Positions 30,459 through 41,779 of a stretch of DNA of 64,000 bases are shown in pieces. This DNA comes from Symbiodinium natans (Eukaryota; Sar; Dinophyceae; Suessiales; Symbiodiniaceae), in the NCBI GenBank assembly GCA_905221605.1, contig CAJNDS010000300.1, positions 62,001 through 126,000 on the forward strand, given 5' to 3'. Made by a program: the position numbers and the translations under genes. The notes under the pieces were generated by a model. The model ran no database searches. It saw only the letters and a list, made by a program, of their open reading frames with translations, and was not told the DNA's origin. Within the stretch, counting starts at the first letter, position 1; each line of letters opens with the position of its first letter.

Positions 30459-30660
30459 ACTAGAGAAGTGACCGAAGCGAGGCAGTACTGCGCCGGCTGC
30501 GGCTTCCGCTGCAACTGCGGGCCGAAGAAGCGCGCAGCCGCGGGGAAGAGAGGCCCGCACCTGGGTGTTGAGGGTTACCCTAAACCCTAAACCCTAAACC
30601 CTGAACCCTAAACCCTAAACCCTAAACCCCAAACCCTAAACCCTAAACCCTGAACCCTCA
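30459..30660. repeat. Duplicated block, copy 2 (Cys-rich segment plus CCCTAAA tail)
   Basis: Direct repeat of 28,451-28,670. The plus frame again reads RQYCAGCGFRCNCGPKK and here runs on (RAAAGKRGPHLGVEG) through the junction into the CCCTAAA tail before a TAA supplied by the repeat. The retained Cys pattern in both copies is notable, but two copies cannot show selection. Confidence 0.8.
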
Positions 30661-30699
30661 ACCCAAAACAAAGATCCAGAAGTAACGACATGCAGCATT

Positions 30700-31030
30700 T
30701 TGTAAGGGCAGAGACTGACTTCAAGCGACACCGGCACAGAAGTCACAGGTGACACCCGATAGAAGTCACAAGCGACCCCTCTACCGAAATATAAGGATGA
30801 AAGAGGCATGATTTCCATATGTTTCCATATTAAAATTTTGGGTTTTTAACGGGGCGCTCTTTGTATTATCTTTTTATGCGCCCCTTAAACACTATTATCT
30901 TCTTTCAACTAATCTCAACAGATACAAGTGAATGAAATGAACGCGTGATCTGTGAATTAGCGAAAGAAAGAAGATACTTTTTAATGGGGTTTTTTTGACC
31001 AATCATCGGTTAACCCTTAATTTGAGGAGA
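30700..31030. other. Inverted minisatellite words, then A/T-rich DNA
   Basis: 30,725-30,775 holds reverse-complement copies of the 27,960-28,140 minisatellite. From there to 31,030 the sequence is A/T-rich with no coding signal. Confidence 0.6.
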
Positions 31031-31039
31031 GGCGCCGGC

Positions 31040-31840
31040 GGGCGCCGCACCGCGACAGATGTGACAGCGAAAGCGTCGTCCCGACGCCACGCGCACGCGA
31101 GACCTCACCCCTCCGCCCGTTGGCACAGGCAAGCGCCCGACGTCCCGCGCACATCCGCGCACTGTGCCTCCTCCTGGACATCAATGGCGCAGTTAGCACG
31201 ATGGGCACGGAGGCCCGCGCCGCAACCAGCAAGCATTCCCAACGGCCGGCAAGGAAGTCGCACGAGCGCTGGAGGAGGGCATCGCGTCCAACTGTGCCCG
31301 GCTCTCGGGCGCGGTGGAGCTGCAGGCGTGGCACCTCGTGTCTGCTCGAACTCCTGCCGCACGCCTACCCACAAAAACACCGGCATGTTCTGCAATGTTG
31401 GCAGAGGCGTGCCGAGCTCGGCAGCGAGGTCGACGGTGTCGAGACGCGACCTAACGCGAGCCGGCACACCGGCAAAGCTGTGGAAGCCCCTGCGACCGTG
31501 CCGTCCCCGGCAGGGGTCTGAGGAACATCGTCATGTCGTCATTAAGGGCCTCGCTCCCTAGCACATCAGTGGCGACGCCACGGTCGTGCAGCAGCTGCCC
31601 CACGCGGCGCCGAACTTGTGAGACCTGCCTGAAGCGCAGGCGCCGCTCCGGCTGAGGATGGGGGCTGGGGAGGACGGCGGAGCGTGTCACTGTCCTGCTC
31701 GATGTCGACACGCCACCCTCACCGAGCAACATGGTGAGTAGGCCCTCCTGGGTGACCGCAGGGATGTAGTGGCCCTCCTCCGGGATGGCAACGGCGCGGA
31801 ACAGCTCACGGAGCGACGGCCGCCGACGACCGCGGCGTTG
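31040..31840 (-). pseudogene. LINE N-terminal fragment, minus strand, frameshifted
   Basis: The minus strand carries the region before RT of the LINE family. RPSLRELFRAVAIPEEGHYI and PAVTQEGLLTMLLGEGG (about 31,730-31,830) correspond to the WAVRQFREPDGYLLAPAQEA segment of the 24.8-kb copy. DTVDLAAELGTPLPTLQNMP (about 31,375-31,440) corresponds to LDEVDLCLEFRVPVPTLHCV. In a third frame, ACANGRRGEVSRARG (about 31,090-31,135) corresponds to the ACARVRQGQLSRARQV segment. It breaks off before the RT domain. Frameshifts make it inactive. Confidence 0.7.
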
Positions 31841-31849
31841 CCCTACTAA

Positions 31850-32230
31850 ATAGCACCGAGGGTCATTTACACTTCCGCAGAAATCAGGCGTCGGCTTCTG
31901 CAGACTCACTTGAGCTGAAGGTGCAGAAGCCACCATTTCCAGGCAGCGAGACGCCACGCTCCCAATCACACGGCTCCTGCGCCCGAATCGAAACAGAAGC
32001 CCAGGCTATCCAAGCACTGGTTACCCCATGCGCCATGCGCCCAATGATACAACTCGTGAGCCCGAATCGCAACAACATGTCATGAACTGAGCACATTAGA
32101 TCAGTCATATAACGATCTGATCTCCAAGGCATTTTTTGTTTCTGCAGCTTCTATCCCCTATGCTTCCGAAGAAATTGTCCGGATACAAGTGTATTGCTCG
32201 ACAACACCTTCTCCCTGACTTGTTCCCTTG
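31850..32230. other. No gene supported
   Basis: Sequence between the LINE fragment and the CA array. Minus-strand open frames here are short or are continuations of the LINE frame into unrelated sequence. Confidence 0.4.
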
Positions 32231-32233
32231 TAA

Positions 32234-32758
<525 letters not shown>

Positions 32759-32759
32759 C

Positions 32760-33265
32760 CACGCATGCACAAGTGGCATCTTGTGTAGAAAGAGAACTTC
32801 TGCATGTAAGGAGATGTTGTCGGCAGCATCGATGCATAGGACTTTCCGGAGCCAAGCTATGGAATGGGATAAGTGACGCCCCTACGCAACGCTCTCACAG
32901 CGAAACGCCATACCCACACACGCGCGAATAAGATTGCAGCGGACACTCAATGCAGTCTCGACATGGTGGTGTTCTGACCTGAACTGACACAGCGTCAAGA
33001 GGCATGAACATTGCGGCAGCACACATGCTTCCAAGGCTTGCGTGCGATCGACAAGCAAAGCAAAACACACCACATTTCAATTGTAGCCAGCGCGACTCTG
33101 GCGCACTGTGTGTTTTCCATCTCAAGAGACTTCACAAGCATGCCCGTACTTCACCCATCAGGAGCACAGGGCGACCATTTAGTCTCATCGGACCCTCACC
33201 GTTTCGGATCACTTAGCAACGGATCACTTAGCAACGATGTGTTCATCATCAATCTGAAACACCCC
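32760..33265. other. No gene supported
   Basis: Short open frames on both strands only. It ends in a C homopolymer (about 33,262-33,276) at the edge of the minisatellite. Confidence 0.4.
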
Positions 33266-33277
33266 CCCCCCCCCCCC

Positions 33278-33785
33278 TCGTTTGGCGACTCGGAGTCATC
33301 ATATATCTTTAGCACGCCCCGTCATTTGGCCATTCCGGTTCATGGTATATATATATATATACAAACATATATATACACATATACATATATATATATATAT
33401 ATATTAAATACGCCCCCTCATTTGGCGATTCCGGTTCATCATATATGTTAAACACGCCCCCTCATTTGGCGATTCCAGTTCATCATATATCTTGAACACG
33501 CCCCCTCATTTGGCGATTCCGGCACATCGTATATCTTGAACACGCTCCCATTCAGGTTCATCCTATATCTTAAACTTCATCATGTATGTTGAATGCGCCC
33601 CCCTCGTTTGGCGATTCCGGTTCATCATATATCTTAACCACGCCCCCTCATTTGGCGATTCCATTTCATCATCTATCTTGAACACGGCGCCTAGCGACGC
33701 CCCCAATTTGGCGATTCCGGTTCAGCCGGTTCATCATATATCTTAAACACTCATTTGGCGATTCGGCGTCATCATATATCGGAAT
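33278..33785. repeat. Minisatellite, unit about 43 bp, containing CATTTGGCGATTCCGGTTCA
   Basis: About ten imperfect tandem copies of a unit that reads CGCCCCCTCATTTGGCGATT then CCGGTTCATCATATATCTTA and AACA. One copy contains an AT/TA expansion (about 33,344-33,405). Units vary by substitutions and short indels, and the GGCGATTCC core is best kept. No coding sense is apparent in either direction. Confidence 0.9.
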
Positions 33786-33789
33786 GGCA

Positions 33790-36700
33790 ACAGAGTCGAT
33801 TCCGTGCGGCTCAAGAAAACGGTTGGCAAGAAATTGATGGGAACGATCTGCTGCAGGGACTTGGTTGCAGCTGACGCTGCCCCGTACGCGCCAGAGGCTG
33901 GCGGAACGTGAGAGCGAAACGGAGCAGCGTAAGGCAACCCCGAAGGCGGTTCCCGACTTTTTTTTCCCCCTCGAGGCACTGCACAACTAGCAGGCTCTGA
34001 AGACCGGTCCAAAGCTGCAGCCGACGCCCTTTCCCGGATTTCCCCCCCCCCCAAAAGAGCCTAAGAGGTCCCCCTCGGTTTGTTTTACTCCTCATTGGCG
34101 TAGACTGCTTCGCAATGGAGCTGGGCGACCTAGATCAATGTCCTCTCTACCCTGGAAAAGCAAGAGCACAGCCCCAAAAGGCTTCCCAGGCATTCAGATG
34201 TCGAGGCAAATCTGTCACTGCCCAGAGGCAAGTGAGTCCGAAAGCACAGCATGCAGCCGGCAGACAAGGATCTCTTGGAGATTCTTCCGCAGCCATGCTC
34301 TATCAGCTAAAGAACCTTGCGAAACACTTGTGAGTGGTCTCGAGAATCTACGCTAGAATCTAAAATCTAAACATGGGTTTTGCCGAAGTTGGCCACCGGG
34401 TTCAATGTCGGCTTCTGCCGCCTCCTCAGGGAAGAGCACAGATCATTCTAAACTTAAGGAAACGAACCCCCCCCGGCCGCCCCCAAAAAAAAAGAGGGAA
34501 GCAAGCAAATCACTTCGTCCTCGGTGTCAAGGCAAACGGGCTTCCTCGGAAGGGCGAGACAGCAGCAAGAGATCGAAATTCCACGCAGGGTATAACTCAG
34601 GGCTTCGAAGCCTTATTAAGCCCTCAAGCCCCCGAAGTACCAAAGCAGAAGGGTTCAGTGGCTACGGATGAACGGAGTAGCTCTGACAAGGATGCCACCG
34701 AAGCTCCGTGGAAGCCATGGAAGGGCTCGGTCGTGTCACGGTCCAAATGCCTCAAGAAGGTTCAATGCAAAACATGTATGAAGATGCAGGGCATGCACAA
34801 ATGGGCCCCACCGTTACGAACTCCAAGATCCAAGGACAGGAACTTTTCCTGCCAGAGCTACGGTTTGGGGACTGGGGCTCCATACCCGCGCAGATGCGGA
34901 CGAACATTCCCGAGGGGCTACATCTCTAGTCAAGTTCGAATAGTAACTCCGCGTCTTCTGGTATATAAACACACATATATATATATGTATATATATATAT
35001 ACATGTCGATGTATCCGCTGCATTCGGGACTGTAGAATTGCTGACACCGCAACTCCAGGCAGGTGGCGGCCAGCCAGTGCGCTGCGTCTTTGCAAAGTCA
35101 GAGCCCGAGAGCTGGTAGCCCTTCGAAGACAAAGCAGGGCGCACGAAAGCTACTTGGAGGTTCAGGGTATGCACCAATTATAGCTGTACGTATAACCCAC
35201 TTATAAGTCCCTTAAGTGCTCGGGCCCTAATATGGTTAATAATTGGGGTTGTCAGTACAGTTGTCATTGGTTAATAAGTACCATGAACCTTCAAGTAGTC
35301 TCATGGAGAGCGACACACAACGGCAAGTGAGAGTGGGGAAGAGGCGACCTCAAGAGCCCAAGATAATAGAGAGGAACTTAAACAAGCTCCAAGGAGCTGG
35401 CTTTCGTGATGAGTCTAAGGGCATTGCTCTACATTCGGGTTCCTCTTTCGGGGGTGCCAAGAACACGCACAACGCATTCCAGAGACGCGGTGCCCATCTG
35501 AAGAGGCAGCTCAAGTGAAACAAAACCCCTTTTTGGCGGCTGCAAGAATGCTTGGCACCTGTGGGCCTCGAGCGGCTGTCGAAGCCTCGGGGCTGCGACT
35601 CAAGAGAAATTCATTTAACAAAGGTAGAGACTAAGTGACTGAGCTATTTGAACTAGGAGCCAGTGCCCTCTCGACTTTCCCTTTATGGCCGACAACAGCG
35701 GTGTGCCCTTGGGACGTGGCTGATCCCAAGCCCGCAGTCGCTGAAGTGTCCAGGGCCTCGGAAGCTTCGTTGAGCTTGGCGGACGGCGCTGCATTCGGGT
35801 TATGAACCTTGATGCCTGATGCACTTTTCGGGGTGTCCCCTCCTCCTGACGTGGCTACTGCATGAAACCGTCAAAGGTCGCGCAAATCCGACAAGCTTTA
35901 CAAGCATGCAGCTGCATTGACGATGGCGTTGACCTTCCTGGAGTTCGGTACCTGCTGACACGTTTGCCCGTGCAATGCGACGAACTACTGCAGGGGTGGG
36001 ACTTGGTTCCCTCCCTCCCTCCATCCCTCTCTCCTGCAAGACATCGTTGCTATCTCGTCTTCTTCTGGGAGGCCCTCTCGCTGTTTCTCCCCGCCTTGTC
36101 AGCTCCAAATTGATCGGCACGGGAGAGCTCCAGATCCTCTGCAGTGGGTGACAATACTGACAGTACACGCCACGAGACTCTGAATAGCAACAGCACGCAA
36201 GCCGAGGTTCTGGTGGACACGAGGGAGGGCTCCAGCTGGAGTAGAAGGGCAGACAAGCGACCTTCGCTTGACATCGCAGACCCTCAAGCAGAGACCGCCC
36301 TTGCCATCCACCCCCCAGCACCTTCCACCACAACTCATCCAGGGCACGTGGCTGCGGTGCATCCGAGCACCGGCAATGCCAGAAGAGCCGTAGATCGGCA
36401 TGGCACCGCACTCAAGACGCCTAAGGCAACGAAGTTCTTGTGTCAACAGCGCCTCATGCGGCAATTCGGTTGTCGCATGCAAAAAAGCTTCTGAGAGCTT
36501 CCGGTCATGCTCAGCATGATATTTGCGGTCTTTGCTGTGACGCAACCTTGCCGAGCCAAGAAGGAGCAGAGGGAAGCTGTTCTTGCTGACCTCCCTTGCT
36601 TACTTAGCGCGCACATCCCCTCCTTGCGACTATCAAGCGTTCATCATAAGCCGCAAGAAACCTCGCTGATCGTCCCGAAACCATCCCACATGCTCCCTTG

Positions 36701-37900
36701 CAGCAGCACGATGCCAAAAATCCATGCACAAAGCCGATCAAAGCCGATCTCTCCATGTCACTTCAAGCAGGCATGCAAGCATGAGCTTGCTGTCAGACCT
36801 GCTGCGACGTGGACAGGGATCGGTCACAATGGCAAGGATAGCAACAACTCATTCACCTCTTGCCTACTCTGCATGATGTCGATGTGCTACCGCTGCTATT
36901 TGTAAAGGCAAGGCAGGGAAATAAAAGCAGCACGACTGATCCTTCTTGCACTGTCCTGTTTTGTCTTTCGACTTGACGCGGCTTCAGAGCACAATCTCAG
37001 ATCGCTGTCGCACCTTGCGTGACTCAAGAAAAGGCTTTGGCCTGCACGTAAAATAAAAATGTGACACATCGGCACTCAGGGGGTTGGACTCTACTTGCTC
37101 TACTTACTCTACTTCGTACCGCGCTGGAGGGATGTCGGGCTTAGGTGATCGACCCATGAGGCTCAACAATGTCTCATGCCCTGTGTTGCAAGCCGAAGAA
37201 GTCTAGGCCATTCTGCCGGCGTCTACGCTTCGCAATCCCTCTTGCGAAGCCATGCAACGCATCTGCCTGTGGATGAAACTTATGTCGAAGGCTGCAAGAC
37301 CCCTGAACACAGGCCGGATATCCACCGTGATTCAACCCATCCCTGAAACACCAATAGCCACATAAAGTACATTAGAGAAATTCCAATTCTATATTTATAT
37401 TTGTTGCATATATATATATATATCTATCTATTTTTTTTATCCATTTTTCATTTTGTTCCTCCGAACTTGTAAGCCCCCCGGATCCCCAAAAAGCCTGAGC
37501 CCGGCACCCAATCCTGCGGCAGCCGCCGAGCCATGCGGCAGTAGGGAGTGGAGGCCGCCGAAACCTCGACAAGGTGGAATGAACTCCGTCTCCGTTTCGG
37601 AATAATACCCAAGGCATATGCTGGAGAGGGATGCAGGCAAAGCTACCACGTAAACTTGAAGAGTCTTTGCTCCGCTTCCTCCTCTCTGCGTGAAGTCTGG
37701 CGGAGTCGTGCTGCCATGTCGGTACGTCGGCATAGCAGGATGCCAAGCTCCCTTCGGAAGCTTGGGGAAATCGGATCTTCTCCACTTGCGCTGCGGGTGC
37801 TTTCGCAAGCACAACCCAAAAATTGTGGACCGGATCTCCAGAACTTGCGCTGCGCTCTCAGTAGGAGTTGCCCTGCACACACCGTACTGTTCTAAAGCAC
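33790..37900. other. About 4 kb without a supported gene
   Basis: There are several open frames (for example plus 34,373-35,035 and minus 35,800-36,411 and 36,099-36,545), but none shows a domain, a signal peptide or matched splice sites. Small TA microsatellites occur at about 34,973-35,003 and 37,407-37,424. The plus frame at 34,405-34,671 is Lys/Ser-rich and could be a real exon, but I cannot support it. Confidence 0.35.
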
Positions 37901-37960
37901 TGACACTTCCCATGCAACAGCACAGACTCTGACTGCAGCAATTCGTACACACACACACAC

Positions 37961-38575
37961 AGATCTCCTTGGCGCTCTCGCCGATTCGCACCACTTGGCG
38001 GAAGGCCACACGCCACACCTGTTCGATATGAGTGGCAGTTGCCATCATCTTCCCTAAGCACACTGAGGTCTATGTCTTTCCTTTATCCTTTATTTCATTC
38101 CAGGGCTTCGGGGGGAGGACGGAGGTCCCCATGATTTGCGCAACATTTGTAGATTTGGATTGTGATGGATTTTGCGGCTGCAGTGTGCACAGCGCATCAC
38201 AGCGCAGCAGATCTGCACCTAGAAAATTTGCAGCTCAGCTGCGTTGAAGAGGGCCCAGGAAATGGCGAACAGTGGCAGGGCCAGCACGGCGAGGATGCGC
38301 ACGTCGAAGCCCTCCACGACAGCTTCGATTCAACATGCAGAGTCTGAATGACTGTCCCTGACTGTCCCTGACTGTCCCTGACTGTCCCTGACTGTCCCTG
38401 ACTGTCCCTGACTGTCCAGACTCGCCCGGCTGACGTCGAAGGTGGTTCCCAGCCTCGTCGTCCTCGTCCGAGGCTCGAGCAGCCAGGGCCGGCTGAGGAG
38501 CAGAGACGGCCGCGAGGCCGGCGGCCACGACGGCGCCAGTTGCCTCGATGCTTTCGGGCACTTGAAGGTTTGGAG
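37961..38575 (-). CDS. psbY: PsbY-like photosystem II small subunit, nucleus-encoded
   Basis: Three minus-strand exons fit a plastid-targeted, single-helix photosystem II protein. Exon 1, about 38,450-38,570: IEATGAVVAAGLAAVSAPQP then ALAARA and an acidic DEDDEAG stretch, which looks like the end of a thylakoid-transfer signal with an AxA cleavage site. Exon 2, about 38,243-38,311: FDVRILAVLALPLFAISWAL and FN, after an AG|G acceptor and before a GCAGCT donor. Exon 3, about 37,965-38,018: VWRVAFRQVVRIGESAKE after ACAG|G. Joined across the introns this gives D-x-R-x-x-AVLA-P...WALFN...A..Q, the pattern of PsbY. The family call rests on my memory of that pattern. The 5' end of the transit peptide is not resolved, nor is the 3' end. 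The intron between exons 1 and 2 holds the 10-bp repeat at 38,349-38,417. Confidence 0.55.
38349..38417. repeat. 10-bp tandem repeat, ACTGTCCCTG x 6.7
   Basis: Perfect tandem copies of ACTGTCCCTG, six full and one partial. It lies inside the putative first intron of the PsbY-like gene, just upstream of the acceptor for exon 2. In minus sense it reads CAGGGACAGT and is open in all copies in at least one frame. Confidence 0.95.
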
Positions 38576-38639
38576 CAGGATGGTGCGTGAAAGACACATC
38601 AAGACATCCAAGATACACCTAACCTGAAAAAACATCGGG

Positions 38640-41600
38640 CCTGCTGGAGCTCAACGCGCGCAACGGCCTGGGGAGCAGGTACGAAGGATGGGCTCAGGCG
38701 GCCAATGACGACGGCAGCCACCACCTGCAGGAGCTCAACGCGCAAGACTGCCACAAGCCATTCGCTGAAGAGAAACCCTCTTGACCCTCTTTGCTACCAA
38801 GGCGGCAAGGGCGAGGACAGCAGTGAGGGAAGAGCGGCCACGAGCCATGAGTTCCAAATGCCTGCTCAGGCAGTTCACTCTGTCATTCTGCTAGTCTCCA
38901 GGGGAGGCAGGCTCCAAGCAACTTCGTGCCTGCCGGTGCAAGAACTGCAAGAATCACTGTTCAAAAACCAGCTCTGGAGCCAAAACTCTGCGATCAGGCT
39001 GGATCTTGCTGGGTCTTGCTCACCTCCTCGCAACAACCCCTGGAGTCTGCGCATGGTCTCAGTGCAACTCAGCATAGCAGGTGGGCCTCGCAGGCAGAGG
39101 CTGTTGTCAAGGATCCCTTGGTGTCCTCATGACTCAAAAAATGACTCATTTTTTCTGCAGGCACATCTGCCGGATCCCCTTTGGGGGGGTACAGAGAACT
39201 CTGCTTTCAGTGCAGTTCCTCGTCATTCCGTGAGGCAGATGCTTGTAACGCTTGCCGGGCAGACCTCACACGACGTCAATGTCAAAGCTCGGCCATCGGC
39301 CAGACTTCCAACTTGCAGTATCCCTGGGCGGTAGACCGAGTTATGTCCAGGCACATCCTCACGAAGACAACCAGAAGCACGAGGGTGACCTCAGCTTTGA
39401 GCTTCCAGTTGTGTTCTGGGAGGGATGCAAACACTGCAGGGAAAGTGATCGGCAGCTGTCTGGGCCACCAGCAGCAACGTCGACTATGGAACCTGCGACG
39501 ATGCACCGCGACATATCCGACAAACCCCACTTCAGAGCGTCGCCGAAAGGGGACATGAGAAGTGAATGAAGTGATGCGGAGCGTGCTCTTCCAAGTCCCC
39601 CGACGCACCGGGTCAGCGCTTGCACGCTCAGAAGGGTTCTGAGCCTGGCGGTCTTTCGTGGCTCTTGGAGCAACTCGCTTCGCCGACAGAGAGCTCGCTG
39701 CCTGCCGCCTTGCCCTAGTTTGCTGAGGTTCTGCACTGCCTGCACAAGTGATTCTCAGTCATGCACCACAGATAGCAGGGCTAGAGGGGGAAAGGTGATG
39801 TGCAGCATCATCCAGAGCCTGGATGAGCTCGCATCCACCCCGCTAGCTCCTTTCCAAGGCTGCCAACAAGGCAACGTCCGCTGCAGGAATCTGTTTCTGT
39901 TTCACCAAGTTCCGATTGAAGACAGCTCTTACAGAGGCACAGCAGTTTCCAAAGGAACTCCTTGACCCAAAACCCCCAAAAAAAAACAAAAACAAACAGC
40001 GAGCGCACAAAAGACGTGAACTCCGTCTCGCGTAGCCATGAGCCCAAGAACCCCAGGTCTGCTAGAGAGAAGGAGCACCAGCCCCTACAGTGAGCCAGCC
40101 CCCTCCCCAAAAAAAAGCTCGCTGAGCTCCGCAGTCACCCCACAAGGCCTTCTGCAGGAGCTGCTGCGCGCGGCCCAGGTTGCCCTCCCAGGCCTCTTGT
40201 TAAAGCAAAATATCTGCCAAAAAAACTCCGCAAAAATCACACATCCTTCGGGTGTTCGAGATTCTTTTTCCGAGCTTCCGAAGATGTTCACTTGCAGAGC
40301 TTGGGTTTGTGGGGGGGTTGGGAAGCGGTGTTTTTGGCGATTCTGGGCTGGGGACTAAGGGCTTTGAATGGGCTGTGAGGGTGGTTTCGAGCTGCCTGGG
40401 GCCTGGGCTCAGGGATCTTCAGGGTGCGAAGAGCAAGGGAACGCGGCAACTCCCGGCCTCCGCCCTCCGTCCGTTTACGTAGCGCAGGACTGTTGGATAT
40501 GTTTCCACCTGACAAGCACATGATGGGACAGGACTAATATGGACTAATGGAACTGGCTGGTTGGCAGAGACCCTTCAAACAGAAGCTGTCGCGACGTGTC
40601 CAGGAAAGTGGGATGAAGGCTCAGTTCAGACCTGACGCCAATTTCTTGTTTGCGTGGACCAAGCTCTTCCTGTCACAAGCTAACAAAGAAGCTCCTACGG
40701 CATAGATGTCAGGAGGCGTGGCCTTGCAACTGGTCGCGACTGGAACGATGCATCACCGAGAGCACAGACAAGCGGTCCACGTCGCCACAAAGCTCGCCGA
40801 GAGGGCACAAAGATCCAGCGAGGTGTACGTGTGTCGGCTGCTACCCTCACGCCCTGAGTTCCATTATATCACATCGCTTGAGCATGCGTGGCCAACGCCG
40901 GCCAACATCTGGAACATGGAAGTCACAGAAGTCATCCAGAAGCATGTAGATGAAAGCAAACACACCTTTGCGCTTCCCGGTCGAAACCACGAATTATCAT
41001 CTTCGAGACACGGACTTGCGAGGCTTTGCAGATCCAGGGCAGAGGTGCCAGCGTAAGTGACTGGCTCCGACGAGCCAAAAGGAGTTCTCTTTGCGGGTCT
41101 CCGGGCGTTCTGACTGCAGGTCAACACGGAGGCAACCTGCGCCATGACTTGTAGGATGCGGACGATGCCAGGTGAAGGAGGCAATTGTGAGGGTCTATAC
41201 CGGAACCGTCACCGTCAGCATCCACTGAAGCGGAACATCTCTCATCACGGTCGCGCGTGGGCACCGCCTCAGCCTATACTGAAATGGGGACGCTGACGCG
41301 TCCTAGCAGACCCCGCCAAGTAGCCGACGTCTGCATCAGCGAATCTTGATTGAAACTTGCCTGAGCTGAAACTGCTTGAAGGCACAAGGCAAGGAAGGCC
41401 CTGTGCCCTGAAAAAGGCGTCTGTGCTCAAGATGCTTGCGGAAGCTCTACATGTTCTACAACTTCAGCACTCGGTGTCGCACCATTGCCTGCGTCACTTC
41501 GAAGCAGTTCGTCTGAGGCAGCCTGATCAAGGGTTAGGGCCTATGGCTTGGGATTGCCTAAGGAGCAAGGGCTTTCACAGAAACCAGACCTCTTCAACAG

Positions 41601-41770
41601 GTCCGGTATTGACTCGAAGTAGATAACGTGCGGGAACCGGAAGTAGTCAGTGAAGGGCAGTATGTGATGCACCGCCTCGATTGACCTCTCCTGGAACGGT
41701 GATGCCTCAGCTTAGCCATTAGCACCCAGAGCTTCACTACATCCAAGCTTTGGTCACTACATCGTCTCTC
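38640..41770. other. About 3 kb without a supported gene
   Basis: Open frames on both strands (plus 38,705-39,334, minus 39,359-39,745, plus 40,706-41,056, minus 40,864-41,184) lack recognisable motifs or splice pairs. The last two overlap on opposite strands and at most one can be real. The PsbY-like gene's upstream exon could lie near 38,640-38,700. Confidence 0.35.
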
Positions 41771-41779
41771 TCCCCAAAA

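Noticed and set aside
28200-30660. Possible chromosome end (telomere)
   Set aside because: Arrays change orientation several times, are interrupted by unique sequence and have LINE DNA and genes on both sides, so they are interstitial.
33278-33785. Possible CRISPR-like array
   Set aside because: Tandem units adjoin without unique spacers and drift at most positions. The setting is eukaryotic.
34373-35035. 220-codon plus-strand frame
   Set aside because: Its end runs into a TA microsatellite (Tyr/Ile/Met repeats) and the rest shows no domain.
40706-41184. Overlapping open frames on both strands (116 and 106 codons)
   Set aside because: Each looks faintly protein-like but they exclude one another, and neither has splice signals or motifs.
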